Below are positions 26,154 to 57,058 of a DNA stretch of 64,000 bases, in pieces (the stretch's first letter is position 1; each line of letters begins with the position of its first letter). The position numbers and the translations under genes were made by a program. Below the pieces are notes generated by a model. That model did not search any database. It was given only the letters and a program-made list of their open reading frames with translations, and was not told the origin of the DNA. This stretch comes from Tethya wilhelma (lineage: Eukaryota > Porifera > Demospongiae > Tethyida > Tethyidae): NCBI GenBank assembly GCA_964030475.1, contig CAXIPT010000001.1, forward strand, positions 6,111,107-6,175,106, in the 5' to 3' direction.

Positions 26154-26894
26154 TAATTAAGCTCACAAATCATCATTTTATTTTTCTTCCTTTCGTTTTC
26201 ACTGCTATATATGTTTGTCTAATTTGTATACACACTTACGAGCCTAAAACAGTAACACCCTCACAGTCTTTACTTGTTTTATTGCACAGCAATTGTATAC
26301 TGACAACTGGTTATTGTATAGTCAAACCACTCATTCATGTATCTATCCCAGCCAGGTGGTGTTGTAACCAGAAAGAGGCCTTATATGCACTATATTCAAA
26401 TCTGTACATGTATATTGCATAAATATTCCATCATTTCTTGGTTTCAATCATGACAAATCATAGCTCAAAGTAAAAAAAAAGAAGGTACCATAAATAACAA
26501 ACAAACAAACAAACAAGCAAACAAGATTTTACCACCAAACACAACAACATGTACAACAACAACAGACACTTGCAATGGCATATGGGTAGGTAGCTAGCAC
26601 AATGTCAGACAGCTGTGCAATCTCCATATATAGCTCTACCAACTTCAATGGCCGGTGGAGTGGCCAGATCTTTCATTACACTTTGGTTCTAGTTCTGAAA
26701 TGTAAACTAGAGAGGTATCTTGTCAGCTTTCTCTTCCACTGTACAATCTAGAGCAGAGTTGGGTGGGGGATACAAAATGAAAGATATAAACACAAAGTAC
26801 AATAGAAAACCCGTCCGTTCAACTGCATGTATGGCTACGTTAACACATTCCAGCAAGAGGCCTCATTATCTTCCTAGCAATGAAAGAGAAGTTG
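26154..26894. other. Convergent intergenic spacer, chimaerin / GNPTAB
   Basis: 741 bases between the two stop codons, presumably 3' UTRs of both genes. It contains an A-rich segment with AAAC repeats (about 26498-26525). I see no gene here; a 60-codon frame at 26720-26902 overlaps the GNPTAB terminal exon antisense and is not supported. Confidence 0.6.
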
Positions 26895-27110
26895 CTAGGT
26901 GAAAGAATTCGGTCTTTGAGTGGGTGCATAGGTTGTTGTCAGCTGAGGTGAGTAGGAGGTAGCTCCCCCCAACCCAACAACTGGCATTGTGAGGCCTTCC
27001 TTTAGTTTCACAAGTGGAGGAGATCTCGTGGACTAAACAAGGCATGGCTTTGCTTTCAACTCGTGAATGGGTTATGTTTGCACATTACACAATGGGCATG
27101 TGTGGCGTGT

Positions 27111-27150
<40 letters not shown>

Positions 27151-30100
27151 TGTGTGTACATGTGTGTACATTTAATGTATGTGTACGTGTGTCCAATTGC
27201 ATGCATGAAAATCTTACTTTGCCATAGAACAGTGACACTACACAGAGCAGGAGCAACAGGAAACAAGCAGCGTACAATGAGATCTGAACTCTATCTCTGA
27301 ACCTCAACCTGCAGTAAAATACCACGTTGAGCTACATCATCACCATCACAACCATGACAGACAACACAGCTGCCAGCATTGAGATACATGCACTTCCTAT
27401 ACATACACATACCACTCGTTCAACTGGTCAATATGTAGAAACCGGTTCCGGTATTCTGGCGGCAGTTCAAACTGCGATGGAATCGGGAATAGAGATTCAT
27501 AGAAATCCACCAAAATCAACTTTGCCTGAGTGAGTGAGTGAGAGCACAATGTCAGAGATGAGGTTGTGACCTATCATCGGCTCTCATTCCCCCTAGACTT
27601 TCATGCACTCACCAGTTCAGCTCCCTCCTTCTCATGGTTAATGTTATCATTGAGACAAATGAACTTCTTCTCTTCTTTACGAAGATCATCAAGATCATTG
27701 ATGACCTGATCATGAACATGAACAGAGAGAGAGACAAGAGAGGACAGGACTGTAAAGTTCTAAACAGTACCATCCATACACTGTGGCAGAACATAAGCAT
27801 TGTCATATTGACAACTATTGTCTAATATGAGAGAATGTGCGTAGCTATAGAGACACACAATCCAAGTAATGGACTGTTCTAGACACCCATACAACATTAT
27901 GGTGTTGGTCACCTCCACCCATGGGCCATATGGTCAACAGTAGCAGGCCAGGTGCTTTCACTTTTCTTGGGACAACCATGCAGCTGCGTGTGCTCAAATT
28001 GTTGTCTATAAAGCAAGTGCACACCCAACGTGGAATGCTGCTGATCCCGGCCCTTTAGCAAAAAAAACGTGAATGTTGGAGAACTTGCACACACATCTAC
28101 AAACGTACCATCGAGGCATTCTCACTGATCATCTTGAAGCCAATGGACTGACCTTCCGCTATCTCTTCAAACCTACAAAATTGTGATGATAGACTGACTG
28201 ATTACCACAAATTTAGTAAACTTACTTGTACTTTGGCTTTGTTTTGACCAGTTCCTTCAAATTATACACCAGCTGGCTACAATTCAAGATAAAATCCAGC
28301 GTCACCAGAGGCTGTTAGTGTGTGCATGTGTGTTTTCAACGGACCAACATTACGTAAAAATCTACTCTCATGTGTGCCACTCACTATGTCAGGATCGTAC
28401 AGTGTCTCGTATAATATTGGCTCAATTGAGGGGCGTGTTCCATTGTACTCCATTTCACATGTCTTGAGCATCTTTTCAAATGATGTCACTATATTGACAC
28501 TGATGGGCAGCTTGCTGATCTTAGCCAACAGGGTACGCAACTCTCGAACGGACAGAATCCTGAAGATACAAAATGGAACCAAGAAAATAGCTCATAATTC
28601 ACTAGGTTGGTTTCAGTTTCACTTATACAAAATTGTAATGGATTTTTTGTTGTTGTAGTTTTTATTATTTTTGTTTTATTTCCACGATGTCATGTAAGTT
28701 TATCTATGGCTAGAGAAGTGTGTCTTACCCCGAATTATCTGTGTCCAGTCGTGCAAAGATCCTCTCAATGGACGGCTCCCTCTTCTCACTCATGAGGAAG
28801 TAGAAGTAGGAGAAGGCAAACTGCATGTCCTCCGTGTGGCGCAGCCTATGAGATGAGGTCATCTCAAACTCCCTCTTGAATCTCTCCTGCAGTGCGGCCA
28901 TCACTTCTGTCTGGATGAAGTGAGGCATGTGTGCTGGCACTTTGCGGGCCTCGTGGCCGTACACCTGGGTGTAGAGTCTATTCACAAAACGGAGTGAGTC
29001 TGCAAACGTGTCTGTATCCATGAGCTTCCTAGTTCGGACAGGACCGGTGGTGTATGGGTCAGAGTCCTCTTGAGAAGAGTGGGACTCGGGAAAGATCCTC
29101 AACTTCTCCCACGGCAGTCTCCGACGAGACTCCCAGTGGACAAATGACGGATCCTGAGCCAGGAGAATATCGTCATTATTGCAAATGGAATTATCACTAC
29201 ATCATTGTTAAGCACTCACCCATCTTCCATATTTCTTCTCCCATTCATCCACTGCCTTCTTGAGCTCTCTCTCTCTGTGGAGCTGCTTCCATTTGCCCCT
29301 CTCAATCAGTGAAGCCTGGTACCTCTCTTCTGGAGATGGTTCTGGCAGCTGCAGTAGTCTTCTGATTCCTCCACCTCCACCACCACCACCACCACCTGGC
29401 ACAAATAACTCTGTATGTTTATTTAGACCTGTGGGTGTATGGATGTGTGCACACTTATATTGAGCTAGGTTTAGGTAATTTAAGTACTTTTCACTTTGAC
29501 GACCTTTTACCTTACATTCTGTCATCGTGTGCATGTAACTTTACAGACAAGAATACTGGTTTAATGGTAAAATACTTCTGCTTGAAAGCTCAATGACATC
29601 CTAAACCAGTTACTAAATATGGAAAATTAATTATTTTAAATCATCAAATTCGCCAAATTTTAAGCCCATCAAATACCCGCTATATGGTACATAGAAATAC
29701 TGATCACCTTAATGCACTTACGATGGCCTATGTTATTCTTATTGGCTGGTTTGTTCTCGTGATCCTCCTCCACTACAGTGGTAGCGACAGCAGTGGTAGT
29801 AGTGGCCTGTTCTGTTGGGTATCCAAACAAGATTGTCCCGTTGGCTACTAGAAGATGTCTGTACGGTTCCAACAGCAGTGTCTTCCTCTTGAGGAAGCCC
29901 TTGTCTGTGAGGTCACCATCATGGTACTCTTTTTCAAGTGTCTTCAGAGCCAGTGACACATCTTGGGGAAGCTGTGAGGTGTTGGTGACAGTGTACTTCA
30001 CCAGGGAGGTGGGGGGAGGGGAAGCACGAGAGACAGAGGGGCTGGAGATGAAGGAGAGAGAGTGGATCTTGTAAAATAGAGGATGATATAACCCTGTTTG

Positions 30101-33100
30101 ATACAACCATTAAGTTACTGACCGTTCAGTGACCCAGTAGTTGACTGACTTTTCAGCATTTTGTATCTTTGCTGAAACCTTTTCCAAAAACTAGATGAGG
30201 AAGAAGTAAGAAGTACATACTTACATGTATTGTATGTGACACACATATGTACAGTAGCTGTAGTGTGCATACTCAATGCTGCAGTGTTACTACTAAAACA
30301 CACCTCTTTTGCTTGTGTATCGGTGAAGTTAAAGGACCACTTTGTATCTTTCACTATGAGCGACTGGTTCACAGTTGCAGTGTCACCAATGATAGTGAAA
30401 TTGACCTGGAGTGTTATAACAAAGAAACTTACATACATCAATGACTTTAGTAATGCTCAGCAGATCTTGAGAGGCAAACAAACAACTCACCATTGCTGGG
30501 TTCTCGTCCTTCAACTTTCCTTCAATCACAAAGTTCACCATAGACCTGGTGACGTTGCTCTTCAGGGTTACACTGACAGTCTTAAACCTCTGAGCCACAA
30601 CAGCCGTCCTGATGAGGCTTGAGGGAGTGTACTCGGCTGATGTGATGGTCCCATTGGGAAACAACTGAGTCAGGTTGAAGTACACAGCTTTGGTACCAAG
30701 AGGAAGAGTGATGTTAGTCCCATTGTCAAGAATCTGCGAAAATAGCACATCAGTAACTGAAGTGAAGAAACTTTTTTTTGAAGCTCTTGGAGATGTCAAA
30801 AATATTGTATCAGAGGACATGCATAAAACATAAAGGAGGAAAGATTTGCAGCCACCATTATAGCTATAGTATATAAGTTAAAAATAAACCTCCTTTCTCT
30901 TGCTTTGGAAAACTGGCCTAACATGATACTCATACACACGTACACTACAAATGCTACATAGAATATCTCCTCACCTCATAGCTGAGCAGTTCATCCCAGC
31001 GCTCAGTGCCACAATCCCCAGCATCGTAGCCACAGTTAGGAACACGGCATGAGGTGTCACAGTACCTGTCACCAAGCCAGGTGTTTATGCACCCAGGGCT
31101 GCAGTAATCACTGGCATCTGGAAGAGAGAATGGGAACTGAACACATAATATAGAATGTAGCTAACACCATGTTAAAAGCATAACTATAGGTCCAGTGTAC
31201 ATACTCTAGCCTCGTTCCCAGGCTCTTCCCTCACAGGTATTTGCTTCAAAAATCTCAAAGGAAATATTTGAGCCTGGGAACGAGGCTATACTCCATTGCT
31301 GATATCACAAGCCTGTACAATTGTCATGTACTGCATAATTTAGTTACACTCTTGCTATAATAATATTAGCCACAGTGTTCTATAAACACTGCAGTGAGTA
31401 TAAAGGTTCCATATCCACAAATAGTGTCTCACCATTGGCATTGAAGGAGTGTGACCACCCCCCTCCTCCTCCCCCACCTCTAGTGGAGTTAGCACAGTCA
31501 CCACCATCCCAATCACAGGCAGAGTTATTGCAGGCCTGATCGCAGTAGTGGTCCAGTATCCAGTTTGGAGGGCAGCCATCGGCACAATGGGGCACGGGCC
31601 AGGAGGGATAAACCTGCAGGAGAGGAGAGAGATGATAGCAGGTGAGTCAAAGGCATCTTGGAGGTTTAGAAGCCGGACTGAGAACTAGCGTCAATTGGTC
31701 AATGGTGACATGAACCTGAAGCACTTGCAGAGAGAGTTATACTTTGGCCACTGTCAATGTAGCTATATAGCTACTATGGTACAAAAGTGAGCAGTCAATC
31801 CCCTATAAGGATAATCAGTATAATATATGCATTAACCTTCTGTCCATTTCGACTGGTGTAGAAATCATCAGGCCACACCTCTGCACCAAACATGACATCG
31901 TCATTGAGGTAGATAAAGTTGCTGGCGAGGCCGGGGATCTGATGAAGGTGACTCTCAATGGCTGGAGAGCTGTACGTGGGAAGGTGGGACTGATTCTGGA
32001 AGATCTCCTGTCAGTGTGTGAATGATTCATAACATGATACTGTGAGTGTGAATACAGTAAAACATGGGAAATTATTATTGGTGAGCATTTAATTTGGCAA
32101 TTTCTGCGCTGATCGCCAAATTGCCAAATTTACTGTATTGCCAATACTTCCATGTTTACATTATACTCTTGACAGTTTTGAACCCATGCTAAACCTTGTT
32201 CCCAGGCTCCTCCCAGCTTGTGTAAGACTACAAGTGCAATGCAAGTTTGGCTTCAATATTGCAAACCAAACTTCTTGCTCGGGTAAGAAATGAGAGAATC
32301 AGCCTCTGGTTACAACTACAGCGTCTTAACACTATTTTCTTGCAGCTGCTTGTTTCATTCATTCACATACCTTGTGGGTGACAACAGTGAGCCTGGGGTT
32401 GTCCAGGTTGAGCCAGGAAGGGATCTGGCCATTAGTGACGATGTAGATATGTCTTATCCAGGGAGCAAACTTCTCCACGGAGCGCAAAGAGTAGCGAAGC
32501 TCCTGTAGAATAGTTTTACATTTTACTATTCTAGTTTCACTGCAGGTTACCTGTTGTATACAAACTTGAAAGAGTGACAATTAATATATTTTACCTCGTT
32601 GTCCTGAAACCGACTTGATGATATGATATCCTTTCTCTTCAGATTGTTATCATCATCGTCCTGCAGTTCCCAACAGACCATAATCACACATTCTTTTTAT
32701 AAGAAAATTAAAGGAGAAAAAAAACAAGGCAGTAAGAGAGAGAGAGAGAAAGAGAGGAGGGGTGAGTGTAAGGTCAAGGGAGAGAGCCTAGGTACAAGGC
32801 TGACATGAGTGCAATTTTGGTGCTCCAATTGTAAATTTTTTTGTGAGTACTAAAATGAATGAATGCACTCACATGAGATCCTGCTGGTAGTGAAAATGGT
32901 AGCCAAATGATGTAGGCTTGGAAGAGAGTGAGTGATTGGCCAGAGTAGGAGTAGGACTCATTTCTACCTAGAATCCCTTCTAGAATGTGGGGGTTGAATT
33001 TCACGACAGCAGTGTGATTAGCCTTCACATCAGCCTGTGGAAAACAACATTGTTCTATGTTAGGTAAGTAATTCTAGTACTATGGTACATATAAGCCTTC

Positions 33101-35108
33101 AAAATTATACAATGTAGTATTATTACATAATATTGTTGTATATGTTGTGACTACTGAAACACACAATAACTCCAAAGACACTCTTTTGTCCACCATATGA
33201 AAATAACGGTTATATATACATGTAATTGTGGCTAGCACAACTACATACCTCCATCACTCCATTGGGGAAATGTGAGTCCAGCCATTTTCTTAGGAGTCTG
33301 CTGTTATTGGTCTGTCTGATTCCCTCCGATATTACAATGGCAAAGTCTTCAAACTTGACTCCTCCTACCAGTTTATCGTCAGTTGTCAAGAAACCCCTGG
33401 TGATGGCTATCCTTGTACCCTGTACATCTGAGAGACCACTCTCTATAATAGTCTCCACTGGATGAATGAAATATTGATCAAAGATAACACACAGACACAC
33501 AAATAATAGCTGCATGAACCTTAAGTGGGGGGCACTCATTGCATTGTCTGAGTGCCCCCACTTAAGTGTCATGCAGCTTGTTTGTTTGTTATTGAGCAAC
33601 CAAAGTTTTTATAGGTTAATTGTTTTGTAGCTAGGGGTCACAGAGAGTCAGGCTGAGTGAGTGGTCAGGCAATGGTAAACAACACACACACACATGTACA
33701 CACACAAACACACATACACACACGTGGTAGCTATATGATCTGCAGCAGAGGAGGTACGACATGCGAGTGTCAATTCAATGCTTTGCTGACTCAGCATGGT
33801 AGGTGCACGTAACCAAATCCATTACCAAACTATAGTGGTCACGTGATTAGAATGCACTAATTGATACTCGCATGTCGTACCTCCTCTGGATCTGCAGTGG
33901 GTTGAGGACCAATTGTAAGCTCACAGCTACCTATTGCCCACCTCTACCTATTAGGTATATATTGCTAGCAATTCTGGTTGCTAAGTAGTTAATGGGAAGC
34001 ACATGTAAACAAACATACACACACTGTCGTACCATCCTCCTCTTTGGTCATCTGCAGTGCAAAGACTGGTGATGTGTGCTCATGGCTGGTGTTAATAAAT
34101 CTTAGGCTAGCAACAGAAGACTTCTCCAAAGAGGGAAAGACACCTTCCAAGTTTTCAAGCGTTAGTTTGTGGTCCGTCAAATTTCTAGCATCTACGATAA
34201 GAGTTCTACATTGTACACAGTTGTTAAAAGGGCAAGTAGGAATGTCACGAATGTCACTGGAGTTAGTGGAGTTGTTTGGATGCTGGGTAGTTGTAGTGTT
34301 TTCCCTAGATTGAGATACATGTACATAAACAACAGTCAGTCATATGACATGGCTAGCAACCCAATGGAAGTAAACTTTACACAAAAGGCATGTAGTCCAA
34401 CAGGACTATGCACTGCAAAGATCTTTGTACAGAATTTGATACGTACATTAAGAGATCATATACAGCACGTAGTTGTAAATGAAACCTAACAGAGAACTTA
34501 GAACCATCATCAATAGCTGATTATCTATGGCTGAATGACATTATTACACAATACAGTATCATCATAAAACTGAGAGTGGAAACAAACTGCCCACATTCAC
34601 CGCACATGTGCATACCTTTCTAAAGTTCTCTTGAGGGCATTCAATTCACTGAGCAATACAGGGTCGGAACCATTCACCCATGTGTATACAATATCAATGG
34701 GCAGTAGAGGACAAAGACTGCAATACAATAGTGTGCAATGTAGTCACATGTACCATGTCTGACTGAGAGGTTGTATACAGCTGGCTGCTTACCGACTTTC
34801 AAAAGATTTCCCCACTATGTTGTCAGCATATATACTAAACTGTACTGCATATCTCTCCTTACTCCATTCTAATAGTACCTGTGCAAAATATCCATTCAAA
34901 ACACATTGTGTAAAACGAGCAGGGGACAAGCTAACAAGAGAGAACCACGAGGGTGGTGGGTATTATTTAGAATTCAACAAACCTCTCCGAATTGAAAGGC
35001 CGAAATGATTGCAACTAGTAGTCCTATAATGCATACTGGTAGGCCACATCTAGAGGAGAGCCAGGAGTAGAGCCTTCTTTGGCACAGCTTCCAAACGCCA
35101 GAGAACAT
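26895..35108 (-). CDS. GNPTAB: GNPTAB: GlcNAc-1-phosphotransferase alpha/beta precursor
   Basis: Twenty-three minus-strand exons, from 34983-35108 down to 26895-27032, sum to 1,265 aa; human is 1,256. Order: N-terminal membrane anchor ending SAFQFGE; Stealth motif [14 protein letters not shown]; catalytic core [52 protein letters not shown]; two Notch/LNR modules ([40 protein letters not shown]); Asn-glycosylation-rich spacer; DMAP-type segment [20 protein letters not shown]; a GGH run; [25 protein letters not shown]-hand [47 protein letters not shown]-terminal membrane segment [19 protein letters not shown]. The enzyme adds GlcNAc-1-phosphate to lysosomal hydrolases in the cis-Golgi (mannose-6-phosphate tag). 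The splice sites around 30123-30405 and the last exon (tail ending RPNSFT) are inferred from phase only. The gene is divergent from NBEAL. Confidence 0.95.
31207..31287. repeat. Near-palindromic foldback element in GNPTAB intron
   Basis: The 81-base element begins TAGCCTCGTTCCCAGGCTC, and its last 18 bases are the reverse complement. ATACTC stands on both sides (31201-31206 and 31288-31293), a possible 6-base target duplication. Related ends (CCTCATTCCCAGGC, CTTGTTCCCAGGCT, TTTCCAGGCTCTTCCC) recur at about 37229, 38800, 32194 and 48927. Confidence 0.6.
32057..32159. repeat. Inverted-repeat element in GNPTAB intron
   Basis: Ends GTAAAACATGGGAA and TTCCATGTTTAC face each other across about 100 bases, with an internal inverted pair (TTTGGCAATTT / AAATTGCCAAA). 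MITE-like; no coding capacity. Confidence 0.45.
33506..33667. repeat. Hairpin repeat family, member 1
   Basis: A strong hairpin (arms GCTGCATGA..CTTAAGTGGGGGG / CCCCCACTTAAG..TCATGCAGC) is followed by a tail with TTTTTATAGGTTAATTG and GTAGCTAGGGGTCACAG. The same hairpin plus the tail in reverse orientation occurs at 49147-49320, so this is a dispersed element. It lies in the GNPTAB intron 33458-34032. Confidence 0.6.
33746..33888. mobile_element. MITE with 30-bp TIRs and 9-bp target duplication
   Basis: A 143-base non-coding element. Its left end CAGAGGAGGTACGACATGCG is matched in reverse complement at the right end, with one mismatch over about 30 bases. GATCTGCAG flanks both sides exactly (33737-33745 and 33889-33897). 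A 9-base target duplication points to Mutator-type transposition, while the CAG start would also fit hAT (usually 8 bases). It needs a transposase supplied elsewhere. Confidence 0.75.
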
Positions 35109-35291
35109 CTCGAGCTGATAAAACTTTCTGCTGAAATGGGTGGACCTGTACTACCACGTTATCACCGTATGATAGTCATATGACCTGATTGTTATGAATA
35201 TCGTAATTAGTTTCAACTAAAAAAAAAAGGCTCCATGTATGTGTGGAGCCAGCAAGCTTGTTGGTCACTCATGTGGAGCTGAGCTGCAGCA
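35109..35291. promoter_or_regulatory. Divergent promoter region, GNPTAB / NBEAL
   Basis: 183 bases between start codons. It contains a perfect 7-base-arm hairpin GGCTCCA-N8-TGGAGCC at 35229-35250 after an A run. It would fall in the 5' UTR or core promoter of the NBEAL-like gene. No factor site is recognised. Confidence 0.45.
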
Positions 35292-53842
<18,551 letters not shown>

Positions 53843-56070
53843 GTAGGTCATTTCTCTGTAAATTTTCTGTTGATTCGATGTTACTGTGTGTATGTATGTT
53901 ATACGGTGGCTTCCCAATAGTGCTCTCTACAAGTGCTGAGGAAAGCTTTTGTGAGTTTTAGGCCTTGTATGCAGTCGATACAATCTGTTAGTGAGAGCCT
54001 CTGAGCAACTTTAAAGGTTAATAATATTATTTTGTTTGACTATAGATTCAATTTGTTTCATGATAGTGACCATGCAATCACGGTTATTACACGTATATTT
54101 TGTGCTGCTGACTGCCCATTTCTGCAATACTTGTTATACACTATTGTTTTCAATTAACGCTATACATTTAGCAACAAGGCAAGTTTCGATCTGCCCACGC
54201 ATCATTACTTCTGAGACAGTCAGTTTTATGCTCAACTCTTTACCTTATAGTTTAATCCACTGCTTATAGCCAACTGCCTAGCATAATATTATAATAGGAA
54301 TTAATTTAATTAACCTCATAATAATGCAATAATGATCTATAAAGTATTGTTATTATTAAAATTGCATTATAATAATTATTATAAGTGTGACTGTAAAAGA
54401 TATTATACAGACCATTATGTCCCCTTTTGGCTGTAGTACATGTGATGAGTGCAGCTATCACTTGTGTGGTCAATAGAAACACTCCCCACTTCATTGTACA
54501 ATCAGGTCTCCTAGTTGTCTTATAATGGTTTTACTTAATCGTGATGAAGTTGTTGATCGGATGATGTTAAATCACGGATGAGAGATTAGATTCCTTCTTG
54601 ATTCTTTGATAGGTCTCATGCAGAGGTAGGAATTTTGAACTGATGCAACGATTTTGTCCCTATTTTATACTAATTTTGCCAGACTGATGTATTATAGTAT
54701 ACATCATGCATGTGACTAGTGACACATCAGCATAATTGTAATGGTGTGGTTTCACAATGTTCTGTAGATAATTGTATTTCAACAAAATCTGGAATCTGAA
54801 AGAACAATACAGTGTTCATGAACAGTACATAAATCATGTTGAAAATTGAGTTCAGGAACTGTATGAAATGTTATCTTGCATTATACTCTATTGTTTTTAA
54901 CTTCCCAACAAATATAACATGATATTGTGCACATGTACATGTGCATGTGTCTTTTCTTCTCAAAGTAATGATCAAAGATTCATCATCGTAAGATGGATCC
55001 TTGATTGTACGAATTAAGCTTCCTATCAGATACGTATATAGGAACTATAAATGTATGCTGTAAAGCACTGAACAGCATGCTCGTAGTTTTTATAGTTCCA
55101 CCTTAATTTGATTTTTTCAATGAAATTAATGAAGAATCACAAAAGGTCCCTTTGTATGCAAAACCCCGTATATGACGAAGTTGGACAATATAATGTATAG
55201 ACAGTCATTTTGCCCGCTTACCAGAAATCTAATGCTCCCCATGCATACATCAACTCAGCTAGCCAATTAGTCTAAGACATATTCAAGCCAAAATTTTCAC
55301 CTCCAAGATTCATGCAAGTTACTTATCTTCAAGGTTTATTCCCAGTATACGGTAGTATACACATGGTGCAGGATTAAGACTTGGATTAGTTCCATGAGAG
55401 AATGAGGATGGTCCTCACCTTTACCATAGGAGACGGGTGCAAACAAAAAACAATTAATAATTATTAGTTTTAAAAAAACTTAATTGTAGAAAATTATTTA
55501 TTCTGTTCAGTTGTTACATCAAACAGTACAATATTGTGATCAATAGCTAGATAAGTTAATGTTTATAGTATAAATGCTCGCATACGAAACACAAACTCTG
55601 GGCCTGGAAGTGAGGCTTTGCTAGCTTATGCCAAGTTCTGATTGGCCAATATGGCTTAGCAAATTGAAAATGGTCAGCTACAAACCACTTTTGTCACAGC
55701 CAATGACAGATTGTTATAGTCCACACTACACACACTTACATGTGTAAACAAGTATAACTGCTATATCTGAGTCTTTGTGCCATCGCTTAGCAATTGTACA
55801 GTTCCACACACGCACACACAGGTACATAATAGTTCTTAAATGATGAGGAGTCGGAGGGGGAGGGGCAGAAAGAGAGAAAGCAATTATGCTGCCCATTTTC
55901 ACAAGCAACAAAAAACTGACAGCGCCTGCAGAGTTTCATGCATGTGGGTTACTATTTTTCCTTTTCAGCTATTCCATCACTCTGAATTCAATGATTATTG
56001 TGTAAACAAACTCATCAATTTAAGTTGGATTGTCATTTTGCCTCCTGTTCATTCACTCACTCACTTACTC

Positions 56071-56120
<50 letters not shown>

Positions 56121-56314
56121 GAGAAGCAACTTCATTGGATTTGTATGCATATGTACACTCAAATCAATGAGGGGTGGAGGCCCCAGGACCATGTGGTCAT
56201 AACACTATACAAAAGTATTGCACCTGTAAGGTACCTGGCTCCAGCCGCTATAGTACAAATTAGTAATGCTATAGTACACATTAAGTATACACTTATAGTT
56301 ACAGATGATGGTTG
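53843..56314. other. Non-coding stretch after the last NBEAL BEACH exon
   Basis: About 2.5 kb, AT-rich. I find no WD40-like exon and no other gene. It contains an inverted pair (GGAACTATAAA / TTTATAGTTCC, about 55041-55105), a GGCCTGGAAGTGAGGCTTTG segment near 55602 that resembles the CCTCGTTCCCAGGC repeat family, and a CT tract at about 56075-56117. Confidence 0.6.
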
Positions 56315-57010
56315 TTAGTCTGAGCATTTGTTTCTGCTACACCAGATCTGGTGTGAGGCTGTTATGGCTGTTTTTGAAAGGTGAACCTGCAGCTTGTAGA
56401 GAGGCTTGCTCTCAATGTTCAGTGACGATGCTAGTTTGGTGAAACTGTCTGGGTTTGGGAGTCCACGGGATCCAACTTCGATCGTGATGGTCTCAGCATT
56501 GTAGCCTGCTGTAGTGGCTGATGTTACCAAGTCTAGGTATCTCTCTTCCTTACGATTCACTGCTGCTTGGTAGCTTGTTTCAAAGCAAACTGTTAGTTCG
56601 ATGAACCAAATCTGCTTTGACGAATCATCCCAGACTACAATGTCTGGCCGTTTATCTGTTGATACTATGTGTTGGGGAAATTGGTAGTCACTTAGATCCA
56701 CTGTAGCCGAAGTTGATTCTGGCAATGCTTGTCTGATGTGGTCATAGAGAGGGGCGAGAACAGCGTCATGGCGAACATCATACCGTCTCAGGTCGAGAGC
56801 CTTCTTGCAGTTGTTCAGCACATGAATAAGGCTCTGGCGTTCTCCGCACAGGGGACAGGCGTCCGTGTCCTTCTTCTTCCAGAGATGGAGGTTTGCGTTG
56901 TGGGCTAGTGTATCGTGGGAGGCATTCAGGGCAAACTTGAATGGTTCTGGTGGTAGAGATGTCACAGCCTCTGCCCAGATGGCAGCTGATGAGCCAGCAG
57001 CCATTCGATT
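56315..57010 (-). mobile_element. 5'-truncated non-LTR retrotransposon, C-terminal restriction-like endonuclease part
   Basis: The minus-strand open frame to the stop at 56315 contains a zinc knuckle CPLCGERQSLIHVLNNC (C-x2-C-x7-H-x4-C), then RRYDVRHDAVLAPL, and a PD...ELT endonuclease core (RPDIVVWDDSSKQIWFIELT, VCFE). This order is the C-terminal end of site-specific-type LINEs with a restriction-like endonuclease (R2/NeSL/Dong-like). The reverse transcriptase is missing. The frame runs on upstream of 57010 only because the CT tract and antisense NBEAL exon happen to stay open. The 5' end abuts the start of the large duplication copy B. Confidence 0.75.
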
Positions 57011-57058
57011 GAATCTCTCTCTCTCTCTCTGTCTCTCTCTCTGTCTCTCTCTCAACAG

